Below, one piece after another: positions 27,090-36,097 of a DNA stretch of 64,000 nt. The translations under genes and the position numbers were made by a program. Position 1 is the first letter of the stretch; each line of letters starts with the position of its first letter. The notes beneath the pieces are model-generated. The model was not told the DNA's origin and ran no database searches. It was given only the letters and a program-made list of their open reading frames with translations. The DNA is from MWH-TA3 sp044353905 (lineage in GTDB: Bacteria > Actinomycetota > Actinomycetes > Actinomycetales > Microbacteriaceae): positions 27,690-91,689 of the forward strand of contig JBILBA010000004.1 in assembly GCA_044353905.1 (NCBI GenBank), read 5' to 3'.

Positions 27090-27719
27090 ATGTCTGACAA
27101 GAACCGCACACGCGCGAAGGTTCGCCTATCGCGTGCACTCGGAATCGCACTGACCCCCAAGGCCGCGCGCCTCATGGGTGAAGGAGCGTTCCCACCCGGC
27201 CAGCACGGTCGTACCAAGCGCAAATCCGAAGGTGACTTCGCGATGCGCCTTCGCGAAAAGCAGCGACTTCGCGCTCAGTACGGAATTCGTGAAGCGCAGA
27301 TGCGCAACACGTTCGACGAGGCGCGACGCACCCAGGGATTGACCGGTGAGAACCTCGTCGAGCTGCTCGAGATGCGTCTCGATGCTCTCGTTCTTCGTTC
27401 GGGCTTCGCTCGCACCTCGGCTCAAGCTCGCCAGATGGTGGTGCACCGTCACATTCTCGTCGACGGCCAGCTCGTTGACCGCCCGTCGTTCCGCGTCAAG
27501 CCGGGACAGATGATCCACGTCAAGGAACGCAGCGAGGCAACTCCGCTGTTCCAGGACTCGGCCATCGGTGTTCACCGCGATGTTCTTCCCGCGGTTCCCG
27601 AGTACCTCGATGTGAAACTCGACAAGCTTCAGGCGCGACTCGTTCGTCGCCCCAAGCGCGCAGAGGTTCCCGTCACGTGTGAAGTACAACTCGTCGTCGA
27701 GTATTACGCCGCACGCTAA
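27090..27719 (+). CDS. rpsD: 30S ribosomal protein S4
   Basis: This 209-residue primary 16S rRNA-binding protein has an S4 RNA-binding domain around residues 98-160 (LEMRLDALVLRSGFARTSAQ). The N-terminal region contains no cysteines, so it is the zinc-independent version usual in actinobacteria. The PPGQHGR motif is present. It is monocistronic: it has its own leader and is followed by a strong terminator. Confidence 0.97.
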   Translation: MSDKNRTRAKVRLSRALGIALTPKAARLMGEGAFPPGQHGRTKRKSEGDFAMRLREKQRLRAQYGIREAQMRNTFDEARRTQGLTGENLVELLEMRLDALVLRSGFARTSAQARQMVVHRHILVDGQLVDRPSFRVKPGQMIHVKERSEATPLFQDSAIGVHRDVLPAVPEYLDVKLDKLQARLVRRPKRAEVPVTCEVQLVVEYYAAR

Positions 27720-27732
27720 AGCCCAACCGAGT

Positions 27733-27759
27733 GGGGTGGGCTTTCGAGCCCACCCCTTT
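27733..27759 (+). terminator. Intrinsic terminator after rpsD
   Basis: There is a perfect 10-base-pair stem, GGGGTGGGCT with AGCCCACCCC, closed by a TTCG tetraloop and followed by TTTCTC. It begins 13 bases after the rpsD stop and is the clearest terminator in the window. Confidence 0.9.
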
Positions 27760-27769
27760 CTCATTCCCC

Positions 27770-27775
27770 TAAACT
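27770..27775 (+). promoter_or_regulatory. Probable -10 element (TAAACT) for alaS-ruvX-mltG
   Basis: TAAACT lies just after the rpsD terminator. It gives a leader of about 15 bases that contains the ribosome site AGAGGAG (27785-27791) before the alaS ATG. Confidence 0.4.
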
Positions 27776-27797
27776 CGTGTCGACAGAGGAGTATTCG

Positions 27798-30455
27798 ATG
27801 AAAACGGCTGAAATCCAACGGCGTTGGTTGTCGTATTTCGAGGGCAAGGGTCACACGATCGTCCCGTCGGCATCTCTCGTCTCTGACGACCCGACGCTGA
27901 TGTTCACCGTCGCCGGGATGGTGCCGTTCATTCCGTATCTGACCGGAGTCGTCCCAGCGCCTTTTCTCCGCGCGACCTCGGTACAGAAATGTATCCGCAC
28001 GCTCGACATTGAAGAGGTCGGTAAGACGACTCGTCACGGCACGTTCTTCCAGATGAACGGAAACTTTTCGTTCGGGGACTACTTCAAGGAAGGCGCGATC
28101 GGATTCGCGTGGGAATTGTTGACGACTTCCGAGGCGGATGGTGGCCTCGGTTTCGCAGAGAAAGACCTCTGGATAACCGTGTACGAAGAGGACGATGAAG
28201 CGATCGAGCTCTGGAAAAAAATCGCGGGGATTCCCGACGAACGAATTCAGCGTTTCGGAAAGACCGACAACTTCTGGTCCACCGGCCAAACTGGTCCCGC
28301 CGGTCCGTGCTCAGAGATCTATTTCGACCGGGGCCCCGCCTACGGACCCGAGGGTGGACCGGCTGTCGATGACACGCGGTACATCGAAATCTGGAACTTG
28401 GTTTTCATGCAATATCTCATCTCGGACGTGAAGTCCAAGACCGAGTTCACGATCGACGGAGAGCTTCCCCAGAAAAACATCGATACCGGCATGGGTATGG
28501 AGCGCGTCGCGTTCCTCAAGCAGGGCGTGGAAAACATGTACGAGATCGATCAGGTTCGGCCGGTTCTCGATCTCGCGTCGCAGATTTCGGGGAGGGCGTA
28601 CGGCGCCGACCACGATGATGACGTCCGAATGCGCGTTGTCGCCGACCACATTCGGTCATCCCTCATGTTGATGAGCGACGGAGTGATGCCCGGAAACGAG
28701 GGGCGTGGCTACATTCTCCGACGCCTTTTGCGGCGTTCGGTTCGAGCTATGCGCCTCCTTGGCGTCGACGCACCAACGTTCACCGAGCTGTTTGCGGCGT
28801 CGCGGGACGCGATGAAGGGCTCGTATCCCGATGTCGAGATCCACTACGACCGAATTTCTCGTACTGCGGTCGGCGAAGAGGAGGCGTTCCTTCGCACCCT
28901 CGTTTCCGGAACACAGATTCTCGATCTCGCCGTGACTCAGCACAAGAAGGAGAAGGCGAAGTCGCTCGACGGAAGCACCGCCTTCCTCCTTCACGACACC
29001 TACGGTTTCCCCATTGACCTCACCTTGGAAATGGCCGAAGAAGCGGGACTGTCGGTCGATCGAGCCACGTTCGACTCGCTCATGCTCGAGCAGAAAACTC
29101 GAGCAAAGGCGGACGCGAAAGCGAAAAAGGGAGCCCTCGCGGACGTCTCTGTTTACGGTGAGTTCCGCACCAGCGGGGAAACTGTTTTCACCGGATACGA
29201 CGATCTGACAACGGAAACGAGCGTTCTCGGCATTATTCGTGACGGAGCGGCGGTCCCGTCAGCGTCCGCGGGCGAAACAGTCGAGTTGATCCTTCGTGAA
29301 ACCAGCTTGTACGCCGAGAGTGGTGGTCAGGACGCGGACGACGGTGTCATCGTCGGAGCGAACTTCTCGGCAGAAGTGGTCGACGTTCAACGACCAATCA
29401 AGGGGCTCACCGCGCACACGGTTCGAATCACGGATGGGTCCGTCGGTGTCTCTGACGTAGTCACGACAATCGTCGACGAGGTGTACCGTCGCCGGGCGAC
29501 CGGTGCCCACTCCGCGACTCACCTTGTACACGCCGCGCTCCGACAGACGCTCGGAGACGATGCCCACCAGGCCGGTTCTTACAACAAAGCCGGCTACATG
29601 CGATTCGACTTCGCCTGGAACCAAGGGTTGTCGGCAACGACGCGGTCGGAAATCGAGAACATCGCGAACAACGCTATTTCGGCCAACCTCGAGGTGGTCA
29701 CGCGAATCATGTCGCTCGACGAGGCCAAAGAGACGGGCGCGATGGCACTCTTTGGAGAGAAGTACAGTGACACCGTTCGCGTCGTCGATATCGGTGGCCC
29801 GTGGTCGCGCGAACTATGTGCCGGAACACACGTTTCTCGTTCGAGCGAAGTCGGGTTGATCAATTTGATCGGTGAATCAAGCATCGGGTCGACCAACCGT
29901 CGCGTCGAAGCACTCGTCGGTACCTCCGCGTTCGAGTCATTCGCGGCGGAACGCGCGCTCGTCGCCGAACTGACGTCTAGCCTCAAGACGCCGAAAGAAG
30001 CCCTGCCCGCTCGAATCGCCGAATTGATCGAACAACTCAAGGGAGCCGAGCGAACCATTGCCCAGTATCAGGCGGCGATAGCTCGAGAGCGCGTTCCGGA
30101 ACTGGTCGCGGCTGCCACCGCAATTGGAACCACGACGACGGTCATTGCCTTGCTCGGCGTTGTGGATTCTGCCGACGCACTTCGCCAACTGGTGACGGAT
30201 GTTCGCGACCGACTTGGCGCGTCTTCTGGAGTCGTTGCACTTGGTGCCGAAATCGATGGCAAAGCGGCGGTTATCGTCGCCACAAACCCGGAAGCACGCA
30301 CTGCAGGTTTGTCTGCTGGAACTCTCGCCAAGCGGGCAGCAGCGGTCTTGGGCGGAGGCGGAGGCGGACGTGACGATGTCGCGCAGGGCGGAGGCGCTGA
30401 CCCGAAGCTGATCCCCGAGGCGCTTAACGACATCCGAGCGGCTCTCGGAGCCTAG
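27798..30455 (+). CDS. alaS: Alanyl-tRNA synthetase
   Basis: AlaRS charges tRNA-Ala. The 885 residues show the class II core with FFQMNGNFSFGDYFKEGAI, the editing domain with zinc ligands HSATHLVH and CAGTH, and a C-terminal DHHA1 domain with a glycine-rich GGGGGGRDDVAQGGG segment. I start at the ATG at 27798, which has AGAGGAG at a good distance, and not at the GTG 21 bases earlier. ruvX follows after 3 bases; the alaS-ruvX-mltG-aroE order is conserved in actinobacteria. Confidence 0.96.
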   Translation: MKTAEIQRRWLSYFEGKGHTIVPSASLVSDDPTLMFTVAGMVPFIPYLTGVVPAPFLRATSVQKCIRTLDIEEVGKTTRHGTFFQMNGNFSFGDYFKEGAIGFAWELLTTSEADGGLGFAEKDLWITVYEEDDEAIELWKKIAGIPDERIQRFGKTDNFWSTGQTGPAGPCSEIYFDRGPAYGPEGGPAVDDTRYIEIWNLVFMQYLISDVKSKTEFTIDGELPQKNIDTGMGMERVAFLKQGVENMYEIDQVRPVLDLASQISGRAYGADHDDDVRMRVVADHIRSSLMLMSDGVMPGNEGRGYILRRLLRRSVRAMRLLGVDAPTFTELFAASRDAMKGSYPDVEIHYDRISRTAVGEEEAFLRTLVSGTQILDLAVTQHKKEKAKSLDGSTAFLLHDTYGFPIDLTLEMAEEAGLSVDRATFDSLMLEQKTRAKADAKAKKGALADVSVYGEFRTSGETVFTGYDDLTTETSVLGIIRDGAAVPSASAGETVELILRETSLYAESGGQDADDGVIVGANFSAEVVDVQRPIKGLTAHTVRITDGSVGVSDVVTTIVDEVYRRRATGAHSATHLVHAALRQTLGDDAHQAGSYNKAGYMRFDFAWNQGLSATTRSEIENIANNAISANLEVVTRIMSLDEAKETGAMALFGEKYSDTVRVVDIGGPWSRELCAGTHVSRSSEVGLINLIGESSIGSTNRRVEALVGTSAFESFAAERALVAELTSSLKTPKEALPARIAELIEQLKGAERTIAQYQAAIARERVPELVAAATAIGTTTTVIALLGVVDSADALRQLVTDVRDRLGASSGVVALGAEIDGKAAVIVATNPEARTAGLSAGTLAKRAAAVLGGGGGGRDDVAQGGGADPKLIPEALNDIRAALGA

Positions 30456-30458
30456 GAA

Positions 30459-30905
30459 ATGCGCACTGGCACGCGGATCGGAATCGATGTGGGCAAGTCT
30501 CGCGTGGGAGTGGCGCGAACGGATTCACTCGGCTTGATGGCTGTGCCAGTCGTCACGCTTCCGAGAGAATCTGCACTAGATGAGCTCGTGCTTTTAGCGA
30601 CCGAATACGAGCCCATCGAGTTCGTCTGTGGCCTCCCGCTCTCGCTTGACGGGTCAGAGACGGAGTCAACGCGGGACGCGCGGGAATTCGCCGCGGAGCT
30701 CGCTGTCGCAACCGGAGTCATGGTTCGACTGGTCGACGAGCGTTTGACGACGGTCACAGCGCAGAACGCTCTTCATGACGCCGCCCACTCGACGAAGTCT
30801 GGTCGGGCAATGATTGACCAAGTCGCGGCCACAATCCTGCTCGAGAGTGCCCTCAATGCGGAACGAGCGGGCAATACACTGGGTGAGACGGTAGGAGAAG
30901 AATGA
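30459..30905 (+). CDS. ruvX: Holliday junction resolvase-like / pre-16S rRNA nuclease RuvX (YqgF)
   Basis: This is a 148-residue RNase H-fold protein with the N-terminal RIGIDVGKSRVGVARTD motif and a later FVCGLPLSLDGSETES. The family processes the 5' end of 16S rRNA in E. coli and is also described as a resolvase. It overlaps mltG by 4 bases (ATGA). Confidence 0.93.
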   Translation: MRTGTRIGIDVGKSRVGVARTDSLGLMAVPVVTLPRESALDELVLLATEYEPIEFVCGLPLSLDGSETESTRDAREFAAELAVATGVMVRLVDERLTTVTAQNALHDAAHSTKSGRAMIDQVAATILLESALNAERAGNTLGETVGEE

Positions 30906-32014
30906 GCGAAACACGACGAGAAGCACGCGCGAAATCCTCACAGCGCGGTTGCGGGGTCATTGCGGTCGTCCTCGTCGTGATTCTGGCCATCGGAGGCGGT
31001 GGTGCGTGGTTCGCCTGGACAAATTACGAAACGAAGATTCGAGATGTTCTGGGACTTCCAGCCGACAACGATTTCACCGGGACGGGTATCGCTCCCGAGA
31101 TACAGATCGTCGTCGAACAGGGCGAATTTGGCGACGCTATTGCGCAGAAACTCGTCGACGCCGGTGTGACGAAGTCGTTCGATGCCGTGTATCAACTGCT
31201 TCTCGCAGATTCGTCCATTGTTTTCACTCCCGGGAGTTACACGCTGAAAACGGCAATGAGCGCAGCGTCGGCGGTTGCGGTTTTGAGTGACCCCGCCAAC
31301 CGGATCACCCTGAAAGTGACGATTCCGGAGGGATCGGTTCTCACAAAGACGTTCGCCACGTTGAGCGAAGCCACGGGAATACCAGTTTCAGAGTTCGAGA
31401 CGGCCGCTGCCGACCCGACGGCATTTGGCATTCCGGCGAAAGCGCCCTCGGTCGAAGGTTTCCTGTTCCCCGCGACGTATGAGTTCAACCCGACGCAAGA
31501 CGCGACGTCGATCATCCAGACGATGGTGGACGAAATGAACGTCCGACTCGATGCTCTTGGTGTCGAAACGAGCAAACGTTATTCCGTCGTGACATTTGCG
31601 GCTCTCGTTCAGCGAGAGGCGGGCAGCGACCCAGACGACTTTGCCAAGATTGCTCGGGTTTTCCAGAATCGGTTGGACTCCGGCTGGAAGTTGGAATCGG
31701 ACGCGACGGTGGCGTATGGCACCGGAAACCTTCACACCGTGTGGACGACCGACGAAGAGCGCGCGGACGCGTCAAACCCTTACAACACCTACGTCCACAA
31801 GGGCCTTCCCGCGGGACCAATCGGACTTCCAGGTGAAGTCGCGCTGAAGGCAGTGCTGAAGCCGAAGCCCGGTCCGTGGTACTTCTTTGTGCCGGTGAAC
31901 CTGAAGACGGGGGAAACCAAGTTCTCAGAGACCGCGGCGCAACACGGTGCAGCTGTCCAGCAACTCCAGGCCTGGTGTAACGCGTCCACTGCGAATGCCG
32001 CCTACTGTGACTAG
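30902..32014 (+). CDS. mltG: Endolytic murein transglycosylase MltG
   Basis: This is a 370-residue membrane-anchored enzyme that cuts nascent glycan strands. A single transmembrane segment is at about residues 17-41, followed by a LysM-like region and the YceG domain. The catalytic glutamate is in AALVQREAGSD and the family motif is ASNPYNTYVHKGLPAGPIG. The cytoplasmic N terminus is short and basic. The end overlaps aroE. Confidence 0.94.
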   Translation: MSETRREARAKSSQRGCGVIAVVLVVILAIGGGGAWFAWTNYETKIRDVLGLPADNDFTGTGIAPEIQIVVEQGEFGDAIAQKLVDAGVTKSFDAVYQLLLADSSIVFTPGSYTLKTAMSAASAVAVLSDPANRITLKVTIPEGSVLTKTFATLSEATGIPVSEFETAAADPTAFGIPAKAPSVEGFLFPATYEFNPTQDATSIIQTMVDEMNVRLDALGVETSKRYSVVTFAALVQREAGSDPDDFAKIARVFQNRLDSGWKLESDATVAYGTGNLHTVWTTDEERADASNPYNTYVHKGLPAGPIGLPGEVALKAVLKPKPGPWYFFVPVNLKTGETKFSETAAQHGAAVQQLQAWCNASTANAAYCD

Positions 32015-32825
32015 GAATTTCGGGGTCCTCGGGAGCCCGATCAGTCACTCGCGGTCACCAGCGCTGCACCGCGCGGCGATTGCCGCTCTCGGAATCGACG
32101 CTCACTATGGTGCGACGGACGTGTCCGCTGCGGAACTCCCGCAGTTCATCGAGTCCCTCGACAGCACGTGGGACGGTTTGTCCCTCACGATGCCCCTCAA
32201 GCAGACGATTCGCCCGCTACTTGTTGACGAATGCCCGATTTCGGCCCTCACCGGGGCCGTGAACACCGTCGTCCGGGGCCAGGACGGTTGGGAGGGCCTC
32301 AACACGGACGTATGGGGAGCAACAACAGCAATTCGACAGCACGGGGGAACGACTTTCCGCCGCGCAATCCTGCTCGGTGCGGGGGCAACGGCCTCGTCTC
32401 TGGTTGTCGCATTGCGCGACCTCGGTGTCGAATCGCTCGTCATCGTGGCACGCGACCCGAGTCGCACAGCGGAGGCTCGTGAACTCGCGCAACGACTGGG
32501 AATGGACGCTCACACTGCGGTGTTTGGACAATCGTTGGATTCTTCCGACATCGTGGTCAGCAGTCTTCCGTCGGACGCCGTGCTGACGTCGGACGCGATC
32601 GAGTGCCTCGACGCCGAATTGCTGTTCGACGTGGTTTACGAGCCGTGGCCAAGCGCACTCGGTAAAGAATGGGCCGCCCGCGGACTCGAGTCAATCAGTG
32701 GGCTGCACATGCTGCTGTGGCAGGCGGTACGACAAGCCCGTGTTTTCTATGGAGAATCAGTTGACGAACCATTACCCGACGAAGAGCTCGTCGTGACCGC
32801 CATGCGCGCGGCGGTTGGTCTCTAA
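32007..32825 (+). CDS. aroE: Shikimate dehydrogenase
   Basis: AroE reduces 3-dehydroshikimate to shikimate with NADPH. The substrate-binding SPISHSRSPALH, the catalytic lysine in LTMPLKQTIRP, the NTVVR segment and the nucleotide motif LLGAGATASSLV are all present. I favour the GTG at 32007, since family members begin shortly before FGVLGSPI; this gives 272 residues and an 8-base overlap with mltG. An ATG at 31995 is an alternative. Neither has a clear ribosome site, so coupling to mltG is likely. Confidence 0.93.
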   Translation: MTRNFGVLGSPISHSRSPALHRAAIAALGIDAHYGATDVSAAELPQFIESLDSTWDGLSLTMPLKQTIRPLLVDECPISALTGAVNTVVRGQDGWEGLNTDVWGATTAIRQHGGTTFRRAILLGAGATASSLVVALRDLGVESLVIVARDPSRTAEARELAQRLGMDAHTAVFGQSLDSSDIVVSSLPSDAVLTSDAIECLDAELLFDVVYEPWPSALGKEWAARGLESISGLHMLLWQAVRQARVFYGESVDEPLPDEELVVTAMRAAVGL

Positions 32826-32841
32826 CGAACCGCCCATCTGG

Positions 32842-32847
32842 AACAAT
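32842..32847 (+). promoter_or_regulatory. Possible -10 element (AACAAT) for a leaderless aroC
   Basis: AACAAT has A at position 2 and T at position 6 of the -10 hexamer and ends 6 bases before the aroC ATG. The same hexamer at the same distance precedes fmt. No ribosome site is present. Confidence 0.35.
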
Positions 32848-32853
32848 AGAACT

Positions 32854-34047
32854 ATGCGATGGCTGACTGCGGGTGAATCACACGGACCAGAGCTCATCGG
32901 AATCATCGAGGGGCTCCCGTCGGGAATCCACGTGTCTCTTGACGACATTCGCAGCGATCTCGCGCGCCGTCGCCTCGGGTATGGCCGAGGAGCTCGTATG
33001 AAATTCGAGGCTGACGAAATTTTCGTCTCGGGCGGTGTTCGCCACGGACTGACGATGGGTGGACCGGTCGCATTGCGCATCACCAACACCGAATGGCCAA
33101 AGTGGACCGAGGTGATGAGTGTCGAGCCGGTCGACCCTGCGGTTCTCGAGAGCGCCCGAGGTGCGGCGCTAACCCGCCCACGCCCCGGACATGCCGACTT
33201 GACGGGGATGCAGAAGTACGATTTCGACGAGGCTCGACCCGTTCTTGAGCGGGCATCGGCGCGGGAAACTGCGACGCGCGTCGCACTCGGTGCAGTAGCT
33301 CGCGCGTTCCTCTCCGAACTCGGAATTGAAGCCGTTGCCCACACGGTGGCAATCGCGACAGTGGAGGTGCCAGAAGGGACTCCGTTGCCTCGACCCTCAG
33401 ACGTCGAACGTTTGGACGCCGATCTGCTTCGTTGCTTCGATGAAGCGACATCCGTGCGAATGGTCGCTGCGGTGGATGGCGCGCACAAAGACGGTGACAC
33501 CCTCGGTGGTGTCGTCGAGGTTTTGGTGTACGGATTGCCACCCGGGCTCGGCTCGTTCGTTCACTGGGATCGGCGATTGGACTCTCGCCTCGCGGCCGCA
33601 CTCATGGGAATTCAGGCAATCAAGGGGGTCGAGGTCGGAGACGGTTTCGAAACCACCCGCCGTCCCGGAAGCGCCGCTCACGACGAAATTGTGCAGGGGG
33701 ATGGACTCGAGCGCCTCAGCGACCGCGCCGGTGGAATTGAAGGCGGAATGAGCACGGGGCAAGTCCTGCGCGTGCGCGCCGGCATGAAGCCAATCGCGAC
33801 TGTTCCGCGCGCGCTGCGAACCGTCGATGTCGCGACCGGCGAGGAAGCAGCAGCACACCACCAACGGTCGGATGTCTGCGCTGTGCCAGCCGCCGGAGTC
33901 GTAGCGGAAGCGATGGTTCTTCTCGTCGTCGCCGAGGCCGTGATCGAGAAGTTTGGTGGCGACTCGGTCGGTGAAACTCGCCGCAACATGCAGTCCTACC
34001 TCGACTCAATCCCTGAATCGCGACGGACCAAACAGGACCGACCGTGA
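32854..34047 (+). CDS. aroC: Chorismate synthase
   Basis: AroC converts EPSP to chorismate using reduced FMN. The 397-residue protein begins MRWLTAGESHGPEL, the family's N-terminal signature. Other signature segments are RRLGYGRGARM and GVVAEAMVLLVVAEA. I place the start at 32854; the open frame upstream runs into aroE. It overlaps aroK by 4 bases. Confidence 0.96.
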   Translation: MRWLTAGESHGPELIGIIEGLPSGIHVSLDDIRSDLARRRLGYGRGARMKFEADEIFVSGGVRHGLTMGGPVALRITNTEWPKWTEVMSVEPVDPAVLESARGAALTRPRPGHADLTGMQKYDFDEARPVLERASARETATRVALGAVARAFLSELGIEAVAHTVAIATVEVPEGTPLPRPSDVERLDADLLRCFDEATSVRMVAAVDGAHKDGDTLGGVVEVLVYGLPPGLGSFVHWDRRLDSRLAAALMGIQAIKGVEVGDGFETTRRPGSAAHDEIVQGDGLERLSDRAGGIEGGMSTGQVLRVRAGMKPIATVPRALRTVDVATGEEAAAHHQRSDVCAVPAAGVVAEAMVLLVVAEAVIEKFGGDSVGETRRNMQSYLDSIPESRRTKQDRP

Positions 34048-34541
34048 GCCCGATTGCGGTCCTCATCGGACCGCCGGCAGCGGGTAAATCCCGCCTCGGA
34101 CGCCGCGTTGCGGCTCGACTCGGTGTTGAATTCGTGGACACGGACAAGCGCGTCGTGGCGAAGCACGGACCAATTCCCGAGATTTTCGCCTCGGCAGGAG
34201 AGCAACAGTTTCGGGTGTGGGAACGCGAAGCGGTCGTCGACGCGTTAGCTTCTCCCGGAATCGTCGCTCTCGGCGGGGGTGCTGTCCTGGACCACGACAC
34301 TCAACGAGATCTCAAAGACCTTTACGTGATATTGGTCACCGCCTCGCCAGAGGCCATTGCGCCCCGACTCGTTTCCGGAACGCGCCCACTTCTCGCGGGA
34401 GGAATCGATGCATGGGTGGCGCTCGTTGCCGAACGGCAGCCCGTTTACGACCGACTCGCAGATTTCACCGTCGACACCAGTCGAGGAACAATGGACTCAA
34501 TCGCCGACTCACTCGTGACGCGATTGGAGGAACGTCGATGA
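34044..34541 (+). CDS. aroK: Shikimate kinase
   Basis: This 165-residue kinase phosphorylates shikimate at O3. It has P-loop GPPAAGKSRLGRR, the shikimate-binding DTDK segment, and the GGGAVL motif in the second third. The GTG start overlaps the aroC stop (GTGA) and its own stop overlaps the aroB start (ATGA), so aroC-K-B are coupled. Confidence 0.94.
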   Translation: MSPIAVLIGPPAAGKSRLGRRVAARLGVEFVDTDKRVVAKHGPIPEIFASAGEQQFRVWEREAVVDALASPGIVALGGGAVLDHDTQRDLKDLYVILVTASPEAIAPRLVSGTRPLLAGGIDAWVALVAERQPVYDRLADFTVDTSRGTMDSIADSLVTRLEERR

Positions 34542-35608
34542 GCATAGTGACGGTTAACGGCAGCTCGCCATACGACATTTCGATCGGCGCAGGAACTCGG
34601 CACGAACTTCGCGAGCGGTTGGGGACGCAGGTCGCGAAAGCGCTGTTGATTCACGCACCCATCATGGCGAGCGAAGCAACGCGAATTCGCGAAGCGCTCG
34701 CCGGCGAAGTTGACGTTCTTCTCGCTGAAGTTCCGGAAGCAGAAGATTCGAAGCGAGTTGAGGTCGCGGCGTTCTGTTGGGGGATCATGGGTCAGGCCGA
34801 TTTCACGCGCAGTGACGCCGTCATCTCGCTTGGCGGCGGAGCCACGACAGATCTGGCAGGGTTCGTTGCGGCCACGTGGTTGCGCGGTGTGAGGATAGTC
34901 CACATTCCGACGACTGTCCTCGGCTCGGTTGACGCCGCGGTCGGCGGTAAAACGGGAATCAACACCGCGGAAGGCAAGAATCTCGTGGGAGCATTCCACT
35001 CACCGGCGGCCGTCCTCGTTGACACCGAGTTGTTGTCGAGTCTTCCGGAAACAGAAATCCGAACGGGATTTGCGGAAATCGCGAAGGCAGGTTTTATCTC
35101 GGATCCCTCGATTCTCGATGACCTCGACTCTTCGGTCGACACGTGCCTCGATCTGACAAGCGATCTGGCGACCGATGTCATGCGCCGAGCAATTCAGGTG
35201 AAAGCCACGATCGTGGGGGAGGACTTCACCGAACAGGGTGTGCGCGAAACCCTCAACTACGGACACACGCTTGGGCACGCGATCGAACACGCAGAGCGAT
35301 ATCGATGGCGCCACGGGGTGGCAATCAGTATCGGGATGATGTTCGCGGCCGAGTTGTCCCGGCTCGTGCGCTCGCTCAGTGACTCCGATGTCGAACGGCA
35401 TCGACTGATCTTGGGTGAGCGACTCGGACTTCCCTTGGTCTATCCCGCCGCGCGATGGGAGACGTTGCGGGCCACCATGCAGCGCGACAAAAAGGCTCGT
35501 GGCGCGGCATTACGATTCGTATTGCTGGATGGCATCGCCCGCCCAACCGTGACGACGGTCGGCGACGACTCTCTTCTCTTCGCGGCATATCAAGAAATCG
35601 CTGGTTAG
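34538..35608 (+). CDS. aroB: 3-dehydroquinate synthase
   Basis: AroB cyclises DAHP to 3-dehydroquinate with NAD and a metal. The 356 residues include SLGGGATTDLAGFVAATWLRG, the nucleotide and substrate region VDAAVGGKTGIN, and the metal-ligand histidines in LNYGHTLGHAIEH and RHGVAIS. The real start is the ATG overlapping the aroK stop; a longer open frame from 34217 lies inside aroK. The TAG stop starts the TAGGCT hexamer of aroQ. Confidence 0.96.
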   Translation: MSIVTVNGSSPYDISIGAGTRHELRERLGTQVAKALLIHAPIMASEATRIREALAGEVDVLLAEVPEAEDSKRVEVAAFCWGIMGQADFTRSDAVISLGGGATTDLAGFVAATWLRGVRIVHIPTTVLGSVDAAVGGKTGINTAEGKNLVGAFHSPAAVLVDTELLSSLPETEIRTGFAEIAKAGFISDPSILDDLDSSVDTCLDLTSDLATDVMRRAIQVKATIVGEDFTEQGVRETLNYGHTLGHAIEHAERYRWRHGVAISIGMMFAAELSRLVRSLSDSDVERHRLILGERLGLPLVYPAARWETLRATMQRDKKARGAALRFVLLDGIARPTVTTVGDDSLLFAAYQEIAG

Positions 35609-35611
35609 GCT
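35606..35611 (+). promoter_or_regulatory. Probable -10 element (TAGGCT) for a leaderless aroQ, starting at the aroB stop codon
   Basis: TAGGCT is the aroB TAG plus GCT. It ends 6 bases before the aroQ ATG at 35618, with no room for a ribosome site. It matches the ruvC/ruvA junction exactly. Confidence 0.5.
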
Positions 35612-35617
35612 AGTCCA

Positions 35618-36055
35618 ATGACCACGATTCTCGTCCTCAACGGACCCAATCTTTCGCGATTGGGGAGCCGGGAGCCCGACGTGTACGGGTCGACGACCTG
35701 GGATCAACTAGTCGAATCGCTTAACGCAGCTGCGACCTCGGCAGAAGTTGTCTCGGTACGTCAGACGAATGATGAGTCCGAACTAATCGGGTGGCTTCAC
35801 GAAGCGCTCGACGCCCGCGCGGAAGTGATACTCAATCCGGCGGCATTCACGCACTATTCGTATGCGCTTCGCGACGCTGTAGCGATGCTGACCGGTGCCG
35901 GAATTTCGGTCGTCGAAGTTCACATCAGCAACCCTCACGCGCGTGAAGAATTCCGTCACACGTCGGTTATCTCCGGAGTTGCGACGGGTGTCATCGCCGG
36001 CTTCGGCACCCAGTCCTACCACCTGGCTCTCGCGGCACTTCGTTCGCGTCGCTAG
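35618..36055 (+). CDS. aroQ: Type II 3-dehydroquinate dehydratase
   Basis: This 145-residue dodecamer-type dehydroquinase removes water from 3-dehydroquinate. The family segment LVLNGPNLSRLGSREPDVYG, the RQTNDESELIGWLHEA stretch, ILNPAAFTHYSYALRDA with the catalytic histidine, and EVHISNPHAREEFR are all seen. With aroE, C, K and B here, only DAHP synthase and EPSP synthase of the shikimate pathway are missing from the window. Confidence 0.95.
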   Translation: MTTILVLNGPNLSRLGSREPDVYGSTTWDQLVESLNAAATSAEVVSVRQTNDESELIGWLHEALDARAEVILNPAAFTHYSYALRDAVAMLTGAGISVVEVHISNPHAREEFRHTSVISGVATGVIAGFGTQSYHLALAALRSRR

Positions 36056-36058
36056 CAT
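36053..36058 (+). promoter_or_regulatory. Probable -10 element (TAGCAT) for efp-nusB, starting at the aroQ stop codon
   Basis: The aroQ TAG stop runs into TAGCAT. Transcription from about 36065 would give a leader of about 33 bases with AAAGGA before the efp ATG. Confidence 0.4.
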
Positions 36059-36097
36059 CACCGATTCCCACAACACAACCAAAGGATCCTTCCCACC

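Noticed and set aside
27126..28289. 387-codon minus-strand frame across rpsD and alaS
   Set aside because: It crosses two confident genes and a strong terminator, and its translation has no recognisable domain; it is an antisense shadow of biased codon use.
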